A stretch of DNA of 50,030 nucleotides from Sinomonas gamaensis (GTDB lineage: Bacteria; Actinomycetota; Actinomycetes; Actinomycetales; Micrococcaceae): NCBI RefSeq assembly GCF_005876955.1, contig NZ_SSCL01000021.1, positions 1 through 50,030 of the forward strand. The letters run 5' to 3'. Position 1 is the stretch's first letter, and the number at the start of each line of letters is the position of its first letter. The translations under genes and the position numbers were made by a program. This document shows positions 16,032-26,072 of this stretch, one piece after another. The notes under the pieces were generated by a model, which saw only the letters and a list, made by a program, of their open reading frames with translations, made no database searches and was not told the DNA's origin.

Positions 16032-16037
16032 AGTATA
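16032..16037 (-). promoter_or_regulatory. Candidate -10 element for a leaderless integrase transcript
   Basis: TATACT on the minus strand ends 7 nt before the integrase GTG, and no ribosome binding site is present in between. A transcript would start at or next to the GTG. Leaderless mRNAs are common in Actinobacteria. The matching -35 region would fall in or beside the comEC junction, but no good -35 was found. Confidence 0.45.
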
Positions 16038-16046
16038 GGCCAAACA

Positions 16047-17027
16047 TCACTTCGCCCCGCTGACCGCCGTGAGGTGGCTCAGTCCGGCGGCCCGAAGGTC
16101 CGCTTCGAGCTGAGGGTCGAGGACGCTCCGGTCTCCCACGGCGAGGGCGGGAAGCAGGCCGGCGGCATCCGGAGGCAGGCCCGAGGCCTGAGTCCTCAGG
16201 GCTTCGCGCAGGGCGGCTGTCGGATACGACTGCGGCGAACTGCCGGTCCGTTTGGGGGTACCCCTCAGCGAGACGAATCCGGTGCCGTCGGAGCGACCGC
16301 CCTCGACGCGCGCCGGGGCCTCGACAAGGTCCCCTCGGCGAAGACCATTCAGGGCGACTCCCACGACCACGACCCGAGCCGACCCAGTGAATCGCAGGCC
16401 CATGCGGGTGCCGGCAACGAGTCGAGCATCGGCGATGTATCGAGGTGCCGAGGAATACGGTCCACCCGATTGCTGGCGGCGTGGTTCACCGAGCAGTTCC
16501 AACACCACCTGGGCGTCTCCTCCCTCTGCGAGGAGCCGACCCGCCGGGCCAGCTGTGTCGTGCGCGAGCCGTGCCGCACCTGCCCCGAAACCTCCAGCCC
16601 ACGCGAGGGCGGCGACGACGACCGCGAGCTTGACCGCCCTCAGGCGCAACAGCGCCGCGGCGAGCAGGCCGCCCCCAAGAACGCCTCCGGCCCACCCGGC
16701 GACGGACGGAAGGGCCAGGCCCGCTGCCGGCCCGATGACTGCCCAGGCGGCGCCGGCCCAGACGGCGACGGCGACTGGCAGGAGGCGTAGGTCACGCCAG
16801 CCGAGAAAGCTCTCGGCAGAGGCGGATGAGTCCTGGGCGCCCGCCCTCGCCCACTCCCGCACCGCCTGTCCCGCGCGCTCAGCCGCCGTCCGCCAGCGGG
16901 GCACGGGAGTGGATTGCTCGGCTTCCCCGAGCTCCTCCCCCGCCGCTGAACGCCCAGCGCCCAGCGTTGCTGACTCGACATAACGCGCCCAGTTCTCCGA
17001 AGCGGGTTCTCCCATTCGCCGCCTCAC
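16047..17027 (-). pseudogene. comEC: comEC 5' fragment interrupted by the integrated element
   Basis: ComEC forms the inner-membrane channel for DNA uptake. This 326-codon piece holds the N-terminal membrane helices (LRLLPVAVAVWAGAAWAVIG) and the soluble OB-like region (VVVVGVALNGLRRGDLVEAP). It ends in the start of the conserved channel domain, LRAAGLSHLTAVSGAK, then TGA. Normal ComEC continues SGAN-V and several hundred residues more; here the native sequence stops after GCGAA and integrase-linked DNA begins. The gene starts at GTG 17027, overlapping comEA by 4 nt. The 3' half is not in the window. Transformation is presumably abolished unless the element excises. Confidence 0.85.
16048..16070. 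other. Attachment-site junction (att) inside comEC
   Basis: The comEC coding sequence for HLTAVSGA ends here (GTCAGCGGGGCGAA on the minus strand), and sequence belonging to the integrase end begins. The recombination crossover of a large serine integrase should be a dinucleotide within this GC-rich core. The second junction was searched for by eye in positions 1-14,657 and not found, so it lies outside the window. Confidence 0.6.
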
Positions 17028-17830
17028 TTCACGACCACCAGTGGAAGCAGGGACTCGAGCATCTTTGCGCCGACTCCTGGAACGGCATCGAGGTCCTCAG
17101 GCGAGGCGAAGCGACCGTGCTGTTGCCGGTACTCCACGATGCGCTGGGCGAGGACGGGACCGACGCGTGGGAGGCCCGCAAGTTCCTCCGCGCTGGCGCT
17201 GTTCAGGTTGACCTTGCCACGCGATGATGCGGTCCCGCCAGAACTGCTCGCCGGAGCCGAGGGAGACGTCTCGACCGCGTCGCCCGGACGCGGGACGAGG
17301 ACTCTGATGCCGTCCTCGAGCGGCGCCGCCAAATTCAGCCGATGAAGGTCAGCCTCGGGAATCGCACCGCCAGCTGCACCGATGGCGTCATGGATCCTGC
17401 TGCCGTTCGGCAGGCGATAGACCCCGGGCGACACCACGGCACCGGCAACATGAACCACGAGGACGGGACCGCCGTCGCCCGCAGCCCCGCTCGGCTGTCC
17501 GCCGCTGGCCTCTCCCCCGCTGCTCGATGGACGGGGGCCGGGAGCGTCGACCGGCTGGACCTTCGGAGGGGACGAAATGGTGGACCACCACCAGAGGCCG
17601 CTCGCGGCACAGAGAACGCAGACCACAACGGCAGCGACAGCCGAGGAAAGCCCGAAGCGAGGTCGTGAGCGGATGCGCTCGACGCCATCGTCCGCATTTT
17701 CGCCGCCGGGCCCGTCCAAGAGTCCTGCCATCCCTCCCTCGACGGGGCGGCCCTCGCTGCCGAGAACGTCGGTGAAGTGCTCCCAGCGGTGACGGGCCGC
17801 AAGGGATCCTGTGCGCGCTCGTCGTCCCAT
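17024..17830 (-). CDS. comEA: ComEA-type DNA-binding competence protein, 268 aa
   Basis: ComEA captures double-stranded DNA at the cell surface and passes it to ComEC. A cytoplasmic N-terminus of about 60 residues precedes one membrane helix (LSSAVAAVVVCVLCAASGLW). A Pro/Ser/Gly linker, an SLBB domain (VVHVAGAVVSPGVYRLPNG) and a C-terminal double helix-hairpin-helix (KVNLNSASAEELAGLPRVGP, then SPEDLDAVPGVGAKMLESL) follow. It appears intact and its stop overlaps the broken comEC start. An internal ATG at residue 34 is an alternative start. Confidence 0.88.
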   Translation of the reverse strand: MGRRARTGSLAARHRWEHFTDVLGSEGRPVEGGMAGLLDGPGGENADDGVERIRSRPRFGLSSAVAAVVVCVLCAASGLWWWSTISSPPKVQPVDAPGPRPSSSGGEASGGQPSGAAGDGGPVLVVHVAGAVVSPGVYRLPNGSRIHDAIGAAGGAIPEADLHRLNLAAPLEDGIRVLVPRPGDAVETSPSAPASSSGGTASSRGKVNLNSASAEELAGLPRVGPVLAQRIVEYRQQHGRFASPEDLDAVPGVGAKMLESLLPLVVVK

Positions 17831-17878
17831 GCCACCAGCGTCGCAGGAACCATCGGAGAGCCTTGGCCCGCGGACGCG

Positions 17879-18889
17879 CTATGTGGATAGACGGCCGAAA
17901 GGAGCGCCTGTGAGGGGAGAGTCCGAACCGCGGCGGGCTTCGGTGACGACGACTGCCAGGACGCCGACCCCAGTGTGTGCGGCAAGCGAGCCGGGGAGCG
18001 GCGAGACCACCACGTCCGCGTCACCGCCAAGGGCCTCCCCGAGCTGCCCGGCAATGGCATCTGCCTCGCTCCGATTGCCGAAGTAATGGACGGCGAGCCG
18101 GGGCTGCGCTCGGGTCCGCGCGTCGCGAACTGAGAGGTCGACGAGACGTGGAATGGCGCGCGCAGCGGAGCGGATCCGCTCAATGGGGACAATTTGGCCA
18201 TCTCGGATGGCAAGCAAGGGCTTGATCGACAGCATGGTCCCTACCCATGAGGCCGCGGCACCGATCCGCCCACCCCTCCGGAGCTGCTCAAGGCTCGGAA
18301 GGAAGAACCTCACCTCGGCGCCCGCAAGCGCTTCCCTGGCCACCGCCAGGACGGCGTCGGGCGCCTCCCCCGCCCGCGCGGCTGCTGCGGCGGACTGCAC
18401 CGCGAAGCCCTGAGCGAGGCCGGCGGTCCGCGTATCCAGAACATGCACCGGAATCCCGACCTTCTCCGCAGCCAACCGTGCCGCGTCGACTGTTCCGGAG
18501 AGCGCGCCGGACAGATGGATGGAGGCGATCGCCGCGAAGCCGCGGCGCTCGAGGTCTCGGTAGATCCGTTCGAAAACACCGGGCGCCGGGCGGGACGTCT
18601 TGACTGGGCGTCCCGCCGCCAGCGCGATCCCCAATGCCGCTTCTGCCTCCGGGCCGTCGGCGAAGATCTCCTCGCCAGCCAGCACTGACAACGGGACGGT
18701 CTCGAACCAGGGCGCGGCCTCCGCTTCGGCCAGCCAATCGGCAGGCAGCCCCGCCGCGCTGTCTGTGACGACGGCGGTGCGCACCTTCGGCTGCGCCGGC
18801 TGGCGGGACGCGATCCGGAGCCGCCCCCAACGGTCCCAGATGGGACGGCTCCTGGGCCGCCCGGGCGCCGAAGGACCGGTCATGGCCAT
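17879..18889 (-). CDS. DegV family fatty-acid-binding protein, 336 aa
   Basis: DegV proteins (FakB type) bind a fatty acid and present it to the kinase FakA; the partner is not in the window. The domain begins TAVVTDSAAGLPADWLAEA and has VKTSRPAPGVFERIYRDLER (the TSQP-like loop), then IHLSGALSGTVDAARLAAEK and LEQLRRGGRIGAAASWVGTM. These are typical DegV motifs including the Ser/Arg lipid-head contacts. A leader of about 35 residues precedes the domain. ATGs at 18889 and 18883 are both possible; it follows leuS by 5 bp and was probably co-transcribed with it and comEA. Confidence 0.85.
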   Translation of the reverse strand: MAMTGPSAPGRPRSRPIWDRWGRLRIASRQPAQPKVRTAVVTDSAAGLPADWLAEAEAAPWFETVPLSVLAGEEIFADGPEAEAALGIALAAGRPVKTSRPAPGVFERIYRDLERRGFAAIASIHLSGALSGTVDAARLAAEKVGIPVHVLDTRTAGLAQGFAVQSAAAAARAGEAPDAVLAVAREALAGAEVRFFLPSLEQLRRGGRIGAAASWVGTMLSIKPLLAIRDGQIVPIERIRSAARAIPRLVDLSVRDARTRAQPRLAVHYFGNRSEADAIAGQLGEALGGDADVVVSPLPGSLAAHTGVGVLAVVVTEARRGSDSPLTGAPFGRLST

Positions 18890-18894
18890 GCCGC

Positions 18895-21429
18895 TCAGGC
18901 GGGGACGATGTTCACGAGCTTGGGTGCCCGCACGATCACGGTGCGAATGCCCCGCCCGTCGAGGATGCGCTGGACGTTCGGCGAGGCGAGGGCCAGCTCT
19001 CGCAACTCCGCCTCGGCGATGTCCGGCGAGACCTCGAGCCGATCCCTGACCTTGCCCTGGACCTGGACGACCGCCGTGACGGTGTCTTCGACGAGCAGCG
19101 CCGGGTCGTACGCGGGCCACGACGCGTTCGCCACCGACGGCTCGTGTCCGAGTGCGGCCCAGAGGTCCTCGGCCGTGTACGGCGCGACGAGGCTCAGGAT
19201 GATGGCAACGGTCTCCACTGCCTCGCGGACGGCGGGATCGGATCCTCCCGGCCCAGCGTCGATGGCCTTGCGCGTCGCGTTGACGAGCTCCATAGCCTTG
19301 GCCACCACCACGTTGAACTTGTGGGCCTCGACGAGCTCACCGGCCTCGGCGATCGTCCGGTGCGTCACGCTGCGCAAGGCGCGGTCACCTTGCGCGGGGT
19401 CCACACCGGGTTCGCTCGTGACGTCCTGCCCCAGGCGCCAGGCGCGAGCCAGGAACTTCGCGGAGCCCGACGGCGAGACGTCGGCCCAGTCGACGTCGTC
19501 CTCCGGCGGCGACGCAAACACCATCGTGAGGCGCACAGCGTCGACGCCGTACTGATCCAGCTGCTCGCCGAGGTCCACTCCGTTGCCGAGCGACTTGCTC
19601 ATGGCCTTTCCGCCGTTGAGCACCTGCCCCTGGTTCATGAGGGCGGCGAAGGGCTCGTCGAAGTCGACAAGCTCCATGTCCTTGAGGACCTTGGTGAAGA
19701 ACCGGCTGTACAGCAGGTGCAGGATCGCGTGCTCGACTCCACCGACGTATTGAGCGACTGGCATCCAGCGCTTCGCTGCAGCAGTGTCGAAAGGGCCCTC
19801 CGTGTAGTCGGGCGAGAGGTACCGAAGGTAGTACCAGGACGAATCCACGAACGTGTCCATGGTGTCGGTATCACGGCGCGCGGGCCCGCCGCACTGGGGG
19901 CAGGCCACGTTGACCCAGTGCTCTGCCGCGGCGAGCGGTGACGTTCCCTTGGGCGCGAGCTGTTCCCCGCGCAGGTCGTCAGGAAGGCGTACGGGCAGCT
20001 GATCGTCCGGTACAGGCACCTCGCCATCCACCTCGCAGTGGATGATCGGGATCGGCGCTCCCCAGAAGCGCTGGCGTGACAGCAGCCAGTCCCGCAGGCG
20101 GTAGTTGACGGTCCCCTCACCGGTGCCGGCGGCTTCGACGATCTCGATCGCCTTGGCAATACCCTCCGCCTTCGACAGCCCGTCGAGCGGCCCCGAGTTC
20201 ACGATGGTGCCCTCGCCCGCCGTCGCCATCCCCGTCGCGGCCGGATCTTCGTCACCCGTGTCCAGCACCGCACGGACCGGGAGTCCGAAGGCGCGGGCGA
20301 AGTCCAGGTCGCGCTGGTCGTGGGCTGGGACGGCCATGATCGCGCCCGTGCCGTAGTCGGCGAGGACGTAGTCCGCCGCCCACACGGGGAGCTTCTCGCC
20401 GCTGAGCGGATTGACGGCATAACGGCCCAGGAAGACGCCCGTCTTCTCGCGGTCGGTGTTCTGACGCTCGATCTCGGAAAGCGCCTTGACGCGGTCCTGA
20501 TACTCGGCCAGAGCGGCGGCCTGCTCGGGAGCCACCAGCTCGCTCGCGAGGTCGGCGTCGGCAGCGACCACGAAGAAAGTCGCGCCGTACAGCGTGTCCG
20601 GCCGGGTCGTGAAGACGGTGACCTTCTGCTCGGACCTGCTGCCGTCCCCGGTCGCCTCGATGGTGAAGTCCACGTGGGCGCCCTCGGAACGACCGATCCA
20701 GTTGCGCTGCATGGCGAGGACACGCTCGGGCCAGTGGCCTTCGAGCTCCTTCATGTCATCGAGCAGCCGGTCAGCGTACTCGGTGATCTTGAAGTACCAC
20801 TGGTTGAGCGCCTTCTTGGTGACGGGGGTGCCGCAGCGCTCGCACGCGCCGTTCACCACCTGCTCGTTGGCGAGCACCGTCTGGTCCTTGGGGCACCAGT
20901 TGACCGGGTGATTCTTGCGGTAGGCGAGCCCGCGCTCGTAGAAGCGCAGGAACAGCCACTGCGTCCAGCGGTAGTACTCGGGGTCCGAAGTGTGCAGGCG
21001 CCGAGTCCAGTCCAGGCTCAGGCCGTAGCGCTTGAAGGACGCGGCCTGGGTGTCGATGTTCTTGTACGTCCACTCCGCCGGATGGGCGTTGCGCTTGATC
21101 GCCGCGTTCTCAGCGGGAAGGCCGAATGAGTCCCAGCCGATTGGGTGCAGCACGTCGTAGCCCTTGAGCCGCCAGTAGCGCGCCACGACGTCGCCCATGG
21201 CAAACGCCTCGGCGTGGCCCATGTGGAGGTCGCCCGAGGGGTACGGGAACATGTCGAGCACGTAGCGACGCTCGCGGCTTCCGTCGTCCTTCGGCGTGAA
21301 CACGCCGAGTTGATCCCACACCGCAGGCCACTTGGCCTCAATCGCCGCGAAGCTGTAGGCATTCTCTGCCGTGATGGCGGCATCTGCCCCGCTGGCTGTC
21401 GCGTTCCCAGCCGTCTGCTGTTCGCTCAC
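18895..21429 (-). CDS. leuS: Leucyl-tRNA synthetase, 844 aa
   Basis: LeuS charges tRNA-Leu and edits misacylated products. It has the class I motif as [16 protein letters not shown] and the KMSKS loop as [12 protein letters not shown], with a CP1 editing insertion between them. It also has cysteine pairs [19 protein letters not shown] and CPQCGG, and the [17 protein letters not shown] catalytic segment. The start is GTG 21427-21429 with a GGAGAGAAG site; upstream in-frame codons have no coding look. The leader contains two perfect hairpins, the second followed by a U-tract, suggesting attenuation. Confidence 0.95.
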   Translation of the reverse strand: MSEQQTAGNATASGADAAITAENAYSFAAIEAKWPAVWDQLGVFTPKDDGSRERRYVLDMFPYPSGDLHMGHAEAFAMGDVVARYWRLKGYDVLHPIGWDSFGLPAENAAIKRNAHPAEWTYKNIDTQAASFKRYGLSLDWTRRLHTSDPEYYRWTQWLFLRFYERGLAYRKNHPVNWCPKDQTVLANEQVVNGACERCGTPVTKKALNQWYFKITEYADRLLDDMKELEGHWPERVLAMQRNWIGRSEGAHVDFTIEATGDGSRSEQKVTVFTTRPDTLYGATFFVVAADADLASELVAPEQAAALAEYQDRVKALSEIERQNTDREKTGVFLGRYAVNPLSGEKLPVWAADYVLADYGTGAIMAVPAHDQRDLDFARAFGLPVRAVLDTGDEDPAATGMATAGEGTIVNSGPLDGLSKAEGIAKAIEIVEAAGTGEGTVNYRLRDWLLSRQRFWGAPIPIIHCEVDGEVPVPDDQLPVRLPDDLRGEQLAPKGTSPLAAAEHWVNVACPQCGGPARRDTDTMDTFVDSSWYYLRYLSPDYTEGPFDTAAAKRWMPVAQYVGGVEHAILHLLYSRFFTKVLKDMELVDFDEPFAALMNQGQVLNGGKAMSKSLGNGVDLGEQLDQYGVDAVRLTMVFASPPEDDVDWADVSPSGSAKFLARAWRLGQDVTSEPGVDPAQGDRALRSVTHRTIAEAGELVEAHKFNVVVAKAMELVNATRKAIDAGPGGSDPAVREAVETVAIILSLVAPYTAEDLWAALGHEPSVANASWPAYDPALLVEDTVTAVVQVQGKVRDRLEVSPDIAEAELRELALASPNVQRILDGRGIRTVIVRAPKLVNIVPA

Positions 21430-21490
21430 CGTGCTTCTCTCCACTGTTCGTCTCGTTCTGGCACCCGTCACCACTCGACTCCTGACACAC

Positions 21491-21534
21491 AAAAGCCCCT
21501 CGCAGGGAGGGGCTGCCGCTCAATCCGAGCGGCT
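21491..21534 (-). terminator. Tandem hairpins with U-tract in the leuS leader (candidate attenuator)
   Basis: On the minus strand GCCGCTC-ggatt-GAGCGGC (21534-21516) is followed at once by AGCCCCTC-cctgc-GAGGGGCT (21515-21495) and TTTTG. Both stems are perfect. The second looks like an intrinsic terminator 62 nt before the leuS start, and no promoter is evident between it and the gene. It may end readthrough from glpK or attenuate leuS. The T-box motif is not present. Confidence 0.5.
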
Positions 21535-21590
21535 ATCGACCCCGGAGGATGCCTTGAATACCGCCAATCCTAGCGCAGGCCCGGTACCCA

Positions 21591-21635
21591 CCTCGTTGCG
21601 CCGTCACACCCTGCGGACGTGACGGCGCAACGAGG
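21591..21635 (-). terminator. Strong hairpin after glpK
   Basis: A perfect 17-bp stem, CCTCGTTGCGCCGTCAC (21591-21607) with its complement at 21619-21635 and an 11-nt loop, starts 12 bp after the glpK stop. It has no U-tract, so it may be a U-less terminator or protect the 3' end of the glp transcript. Confidence 0.6.
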
Positions 21636-21647
21636 GGGGACGTCGCC

Positions 21648-23165
21648 TCAGCGCACGTCGTCGTCCACCCAGTCCATCGACTTCGTGACGGCCTTCTTCC
21701 ACAGGCGCATCTGGCGGTCGCGCTCGGCCTCGTCCATCGTGGGGCTCCAGCGCCGATCCTCGCGCCAATTGGCCGCGAGTTCCCCGAGGTCGCTCCAGAA
21801 CCCGACCGCCAGGCCCGCGGCGTAGGCGGCGCCGAGCGCGGTTGTCTCGATCACCCTGGGCCGGACCACGTCGACTCCCAGGATGTCCGCTTGAAACTGC
21901 ATGAGCGCGTCATTGGCGACCATTCCGCCGTCGACCTTGAGCTCGGTCAGCGGCACACCGGCGTCGGCGTTGACCGCCTCGAGGACCTCGCGCGTCTGGA
22001 AGGCGGTCGCCTCGAGCGCGGCGCGGGCGATATGCCCCTTGTTGGCAAAGCGCGTGAGTCCCACAATCGCTCCCCGTGCGTCCGGGCGCCAATAGGGCGC
22101 GAACAGGCCGGAGAATGCGGGCACCACGTAGACGCCGCCGTTGTCCTTGACCGACCGGGCCAGGTCCTCGACCTCGGGGGCAGTGCGGATCAGGCCCAAG
22201 TTGTCGCGCAGCCACTGGATCAGGGAGCCGGTGACGGCGATCGACCCCTCGAGCGCGTAGTGGGGCTTCGCGTCCCCGAGACGGTACCCCACCGTGGTCA
22301 GCAGGCCGTTCTTGGAGTGGACGATCTCCTCCCCCGTGTTGAAGATGAGGAAGCAGCCCGTGCCGTAGGTGTTCTTGGCCTCGCCGGGCCCGAAGGCTGC
22401 CTGGCCGAAGGTCGCCGCCTGCTGGTCGCCGAGGATCCCGGCGATGGGGACCTCGCGGAGCAGCTGGGACGTATGGACGTGGCCGTAGACCTCCGACGAC
22501 GACCGGATCTCGGGCATCATCGATTCCGGGACTCGGAAGACCTTGAGGATGTCCCGGTCCCACGTCAATGTCTCAAGGTCCATGAAGAGCGTCCGGGAAG
22601 CATTCGTCACGTCGGTGACGTGGATTCCGCCCTCTACCCCGCCCGTCAGATTCCACAGGACCCACGAGTCGGTGTTTCCGAAGAGCAGGTCGCCTGCCTC
22701 CGCCCTGTCGCGTGCGCCCGGGACATGGTCGAGGATCCAGCTGATCTTGGTGCCGGAGAAATAGGTTGCGAGCGGGAGGCCGACCGTGCCCTTGAACCGA
22801 TCTACCCCGCCGTCCGCAGCCAGCTCGTCGACGATCGGCTGCGTGCGGGTGTCCTGCCAGACGATGGCGTTGTACACGGGCTCTCCGGTCGTCCGGTCCC
22901 AGACGACCGCGGTCTCCCGCTGGTTGGTGATGCCGACGGCGGCAATATCGTGGCGCGTCAGGTTCGCCTTCGAGAGGGCTTGCCCGATCGCCTCGCGGGT
23001 GTTGTCCCAGATCTCCTTGGCGTCGTGCTCCACCCAGCCGGCCTGCGGGAAGAGCTGTCGGTGTTCGAGCTGGCCGGTGGACACGATGGAACCCGCGTGG
23101 TCGAAGACGATCGCTCGGGTGCTCGTGGTGCCCTGGTCGATGGCAATGACGTACTTCTCAGACAT
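21648..23165 (-). CDS. glpK: Glycerol kinase, 505 aa
   Basis: GlpK phosphorylates glycerol to sn-glycerol 3-phosphate, the first step of glycerol use in the cytoplasm. It is an FGGY kinase: the phosphate loop [18 protein letters not shown] lies at the N-terminus, [20 protein letters not shown] and [10 protein letters not shown] follow, and the C-terminal FGGY signature region includes [20 protein letters not shown] and [17 protein letters not shown]. Length is normal (about 500 aa). ATG 23163-23165 has a GAAGGAG site and overlaps the glpD stop by 8 nt, so the two are translated together. No glpF transporter gene is adjacent. Confidence 0.96.
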   Translation of the reverse strand: MSEKYVIAIDQGTTSTRAIVFDHAGSIVSTGQLEHRQLFPQAGWVEHDAKEIWDNTREAIGQALSKANLTRHDIAAVGITNQRETAVVWDRTTGEPVYNAIVWQDTRTQPIVDELAADGGVDRFKGTVGLPLATYFSGTKISWILDHVPGARDRAEAGDLLFGNTDSWVLWNLTGGVEGGIHVTDVTNASRTLFMDLETLTWDRDILKVFRVPESMMPEIRSSSEVYGHVHTSQLLREVPIAGILGDQQAATFGQAAFGPGEAKNTYGTGCFLIFNTGEEIVHSKNGLLTTVGYRLGDAKPHYALEGSIAVTGSLIQWLRDNLGLIRTAPEVEDLARSVKDNGGVYVVPAFSGLFAPYWRPDARGAIVGLTRFANKGHIARAALEATAFQTREVLEAVNADAGVPLTELKVDGGMVANDALMQFQADILGVDVVRPRVIETTALGAAYAAGLAVGFWSDLGELAANWREDRRWSPTMDEAERDRQMRLWKKAVTKSMDWVDDDVR

Positions 23166-24909
23166 TCACGGCTCCTTCGGGTCGGACACACCCGAGCGTA
23201 TCCGCCTGGACCCGGTGAGAGACGGCGAGAGTCCGCAGGGCGTCGTCAACCTCTGCGGACACCCGCTCGCCGTCCCACCCGAGGAGCGGCGCGAGCTCCT
23301 GAGCGATCTCGCTAAGGACGTCGGTGGTGACGAGGCCTCGGAAGGCGAGGGAGGTGCGGCGGATCAGCACGTCGAGGAGGTGCCCGATCTGCTCGTGCTC
23401 GGCCATGTATGCCAGCTCGCGGACGCTGAGCTCGGCGGTGCTCTCGAGTGGCCGGTCATCGCCCTTGCTGAGGAAGGCCATCACGTCCTGCGCTCGCGTG
23501 CCGTAGCGTTCGAGGAGGACTTCTGCGCGAGCTCGGTCCTTCGTGGTCGCGCCGTCACCCGAGGCATGGTAGGCAAGCCACCGTTCCCGCGCCTCGGCGT
23601 CGCTGGGGTAGGCGGCGCCCCCTCCGATGGGAAGCTCCGAGGTGCTGATCCTGCGCTCGCGGCCGAGTTCGGCCAGCACGCGGTCTGCCAGATGCTCCGA
23701 CAGAGCCCGGAAGGTGGTCCACTTCCCGCCGACGAGGCTGAGGACCACGGGACCATTGCCCAGGCGGGCCGAGCGCTCGATCCGATAGTCCCGCGAGACG
23801 AAGCCCGGAGCGGTTGCGTCGTGTCGCGGAAGCGGGCGGACGCCCGAGAAGGTGTAGACAATCTGGTCGCTCGAAACGCTGAGTCCCGGGAAGACGTGCT
23901 GGATCAGGTCGAAGAAGTACGCGATCTCGTGCTCGGTGCACACCGGTTCGAGGTCTTCGCCCGCATCGATGTCGGTGGTGCCCACGAGCACGCGGTCCCC
24001 GATGGGGTAGATGAGGACGATCCGGCCGTCGGTGTGCTCGAAGAAGATCTCGCGCCCACCCGTCGCCGCAAGGAGTTCCGGCGCATCCAGCACGATGTGC
24101 GAGCCCTTCGTGCCGCCCATGTATCGCGTCGCTGCGCCGAGGGCCTCGTTGGTGCGATCCGTCCAGGCGCCGGTGGCATTCACGACGACGTCCGCAGCGA
24201 AGTCGAATTCCTCGCCGGTGAGCTCATCGCGCAGCCGCGCAACGCCGTCGTGCATTCCAACCGCGCTCACGTAGTTCGCCGCCCGCGCGCCGGCACCAGC
24301 CTCGAGCCCGTCGCGCAGCACGTCGAGGGTCAGCCGCTCCGGGTTGTGCACCGAGGCGTCGAAGTAGGTCGCCGTGTATTTGACGTCAGGCCGGAGGCGA
24401 GGCAACTCGCGGAGCGAGCGCTTGCGTCCCACGAAGCGGTGCCGCGGAACGCTGCGGCCCTCGCGGGAGAACGCGTCGTAGAGGGAGAGTCCGAGCTTGA
24501 TGAGGAGTGCGCCGCGCTCTTGGGGCTTCCCCGATCGGTGGGTGAGGAACCGCCGTGGCGCGTTGAGCAGACCGGAGAACGTGCTGAAGACGGGGATGGT
24601 GGTCTGGAGCGGCTTGACGTAGTGGGGTGCGATCCGCAGGAGGCGATTGCGCTCGACGACGGACTCGTGGACCAGCCTGAACTCGCCATTCTCGAGGTAC
24701 CGGATCCCGCCATGGATCATGTGGGAGGACGCCCCGGAGGCTCCTTGGCAGTAGTCTCCGCGCTCGACGAGCGCGACGTCGATTCCCTGCAGCGCGAGAT
24801 CGCGGAACGTCCCTACACCGTTGATTCCTCCGCCGACGATGAGCACTTGTGCGCGGGGGCGCCCGCGCAGGGATTCGACGGTGGGACGGGTCGCAGGGGC
24901 AGCGGGCAC
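23158..24909 (-). CDS. glpD: Glycerol-3-phosphate dehydrogenase (FAD), 583 aa
   Basis: GlpD oxidises glycerol 3-phosphate to dihydroxyacetone phosphate and passes electrons to the quinone pool. The FAD-binding motif is [20 protein letters not shown] near residue 25. Family text continues with [51 protein letters not shown] and [19 protein letters not shown]. The start is GTG 24907-24909, chosen for the AGGAGG site 5 nt away; an upstream ATG at 24942 would place that site inside the gene. It is first in a glpD-glpK operon, divergent from a SorC-type regulator. Confidence 0.95.
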   Translation of the reverse strand: MPAAPATRPTVESLRGRPRAQVLIVGGGINGVGTFRDLALQGIDVALVERGDYCQGASGASSHMIHGGIRYLENGEFRLVHESVVERNRLLRIAPHYVKPLQTTIPVFSTFSGLLNAPRRFLTHRSGKPQERGALLIKLGLSLYDAFSREGRSVPRHRFVGRKRSLRELPRLRPDVKYTATYFDASVHNPERLTLDVLRDGLEAGAGARAANYVSAVGMHDGVARLRDELTGEEFDFAADVVVNATGAWTDRTNEALGAATRYMGGTKGSHIVLDAPELLAATGGREIFFEHTDGRIVLIYPIGDRVLVGTTDIDAGEDLEPVCTEHEIAYFFDLIQHVFPGLSVSSDQIVYTFSGVRPLPRHDATAPGFVSRDYRIERSARLGNGPVVLSLVGGKWTTFRALSEHLADRVLAELGRERRISTSELPIGGGAAYPSDAEARERWLAYHASGDGATTKDRARAEVLLERYGTRAQDVMAFLSKGDDRPLESTAELSVRELAYMAEHEQIGHLLDVLIRRTSLAFRGLVTTDVLSEIAQELAPLLGWDGERVSAEVDDALRTLAVSHRVQADTLGCVRPEGAVNV

Positions 24910-24976
24910 GGATTCCTCCTGGAGAAGTCGGGATGGAGCCATTCTGGGAAGGCCTGAGAAGAAAGTTCAAGGCGAG

Positions 24977-24990
24977 TGCACAAACGTGCA
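24977..24990. promoter_or_regulatory. Dyad TGCAC-AAAC-GTGCA, candidate operator of the adjacent regulator
   Basis: This perfect 5+4+5 inverted repeat sits in the short region between divergent glpD (start 24909) and the SorC-type regulator (start near 25003). It is well placed to control both directions. SorC/DeoR-class regulators bind dyads of this general kind. Direct control of glpDK is inference. Confidence 0.5.
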
Positions 24991-25002
24991 AAAATGGGCT
25001 GC

Positions 25003-26028
25003 ATGAGCCTGCCTGCGCCGCTCTCCCCGTCTGCCGAGGACGGAGAATCCGCACAATCTCCCGGTCCTCCCTCCGGTGCGAGGAAGCAGCGCGAGGCCCT
25101 TCTGGCGGCCCAGCTCTACTACCTCCAAGACCTCACGATGGACGCAATCGCCCGCGAGCTCCGAACGTCGCGCTCCACCGTCTCGCGGCTCCTGGCCTTC
25201 GCGCGGGAATCGGGCCTCGTCCAGATCCAGATCTGGAACCCCCTCGAGTCCTCCGCCGAGCTCGAGTCGGCCATCGCAGAACGCTACGGGATCCGCGCTC
25301 ACGTGGTCCCGCACGCCTCGAACCTCAACGAGGCGGAGACCCGGGACCGGGTCGCCATGTATGCGGCCCGAACCCTGACACCGTTGGTGACGTCCAATGC
25401 CGTGATCGGCGTGGCCTGGGGCTCGACCCTCACGTCGATGAGCCGCTACCTGAATCGGAAGGCGACGCACGGGAGCACCGTTGTCCAGCTCAATGGCGCC
25501 GCCAACACCCAGACGATGGGGCTCGGGTACGCGAGCGAGATCATGAGGCGGTTCGCCTCGGCCTACGACGCGGCAGTCGAGGAATTTCCGGTCCCGGCGT
25601 TCTTCGACCGCGCCGAGACAAAGCGGCTGATGTGGCAGGAACGGAGCGTTCGCCGCGTGCTCGACGTCCAGGAGCGCATGTCCGTGGCCGTCTTCGGCGT
25701 GGGGTCCCTCCACTCGGACATCCCGAGCCACGTGTACACGGGCGGTTATCTCGACGCCGGCGATCTCCGGTCTCTCGCCCGCGAAAGGGTCGTAGGCGAC
25801 GTTGCGACCGTCTTCTTCCGCGACGACGGAAGCGGCGACGGGATCGCTCTCAATGACCGGTCCACGGGACCCGAGCACCGGCTGATCCGCTCCGTCGAGC
25901 ACCGCTTCTGCGTCGTCTCGGGCCCGTCGAAGGCCAGGGCGCTCCGAGGAGCACTGAACGCCCGCCTCGTGACAGTACTCATCATCGACGAGTCGACCGC
26001 CCGCTCCCTCTTGGCGCTGGAGGCCTGA
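25003..26028 (+). CDS. SorC-family sugar-binding transcriptional regulator, 341 aa
   Basis: The N-terminal helix-turn-helix reads LQDLTMDAIARELRTSRSTV then SRLLAFARESGLV. It is joined to a SorC-type effector domain (IGVAWGSTLTSMSRYLNRKA, VVQLNGAANTQTMGLGYASE, VAVFGVGSL, ALRGALNARLVTVLIID) that binds phosphorylated sugars or polyols. Divergent placement from glpD-glpK suggests glycerol 3-phosphate or a related metabolite as effector; this is inference. The start is uncertain: ATG 25003 is used, with ATG 24994 and GTG 24976 in frame. The GTG lies at the edge of the dyad, making it less likely. Confidence 0.85.
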   Translation: MSLPAPLSPSAEDGESAQSPGPPSGARKQREALLAAQLYYLQDLTMDAIARELRTSRSTVSRLLAFARESGLVQIQIWNPLESSAELESAIAERYGIRAHVVPHASNLNEAETRDRVAMYAARTLTPLVTSNAVIGVAWGSTLTSMSRYLNRKATHGSTVVQLNGAANTQTMGLGYASEIMRRFASAYDAAVEEFPVPAFFDRAETKRLMWQERSVRRVLDVQERMSVAVFGVGSLHSDIPSHVYTGGYLDAGDLRSLARERVVGDVATVFFRDDGSGDGIALNDRSTGPEHRLIRSVEHRFCVVSGPSKARALRGALNARLVTVLIIDESTARSLLALEA

Positions 26029-26072
26029 GCGCCTGAACGGCAAAGTCGACGCCTGCCGGTAGAGTCGAAACC

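Noticed and set aside
21430-21647. T-box riboswitch before leuS
   Set aside because: The conserved T-box sequence (AGGGTGG...) and specifier stem were not found; only two simple hairpins are present.
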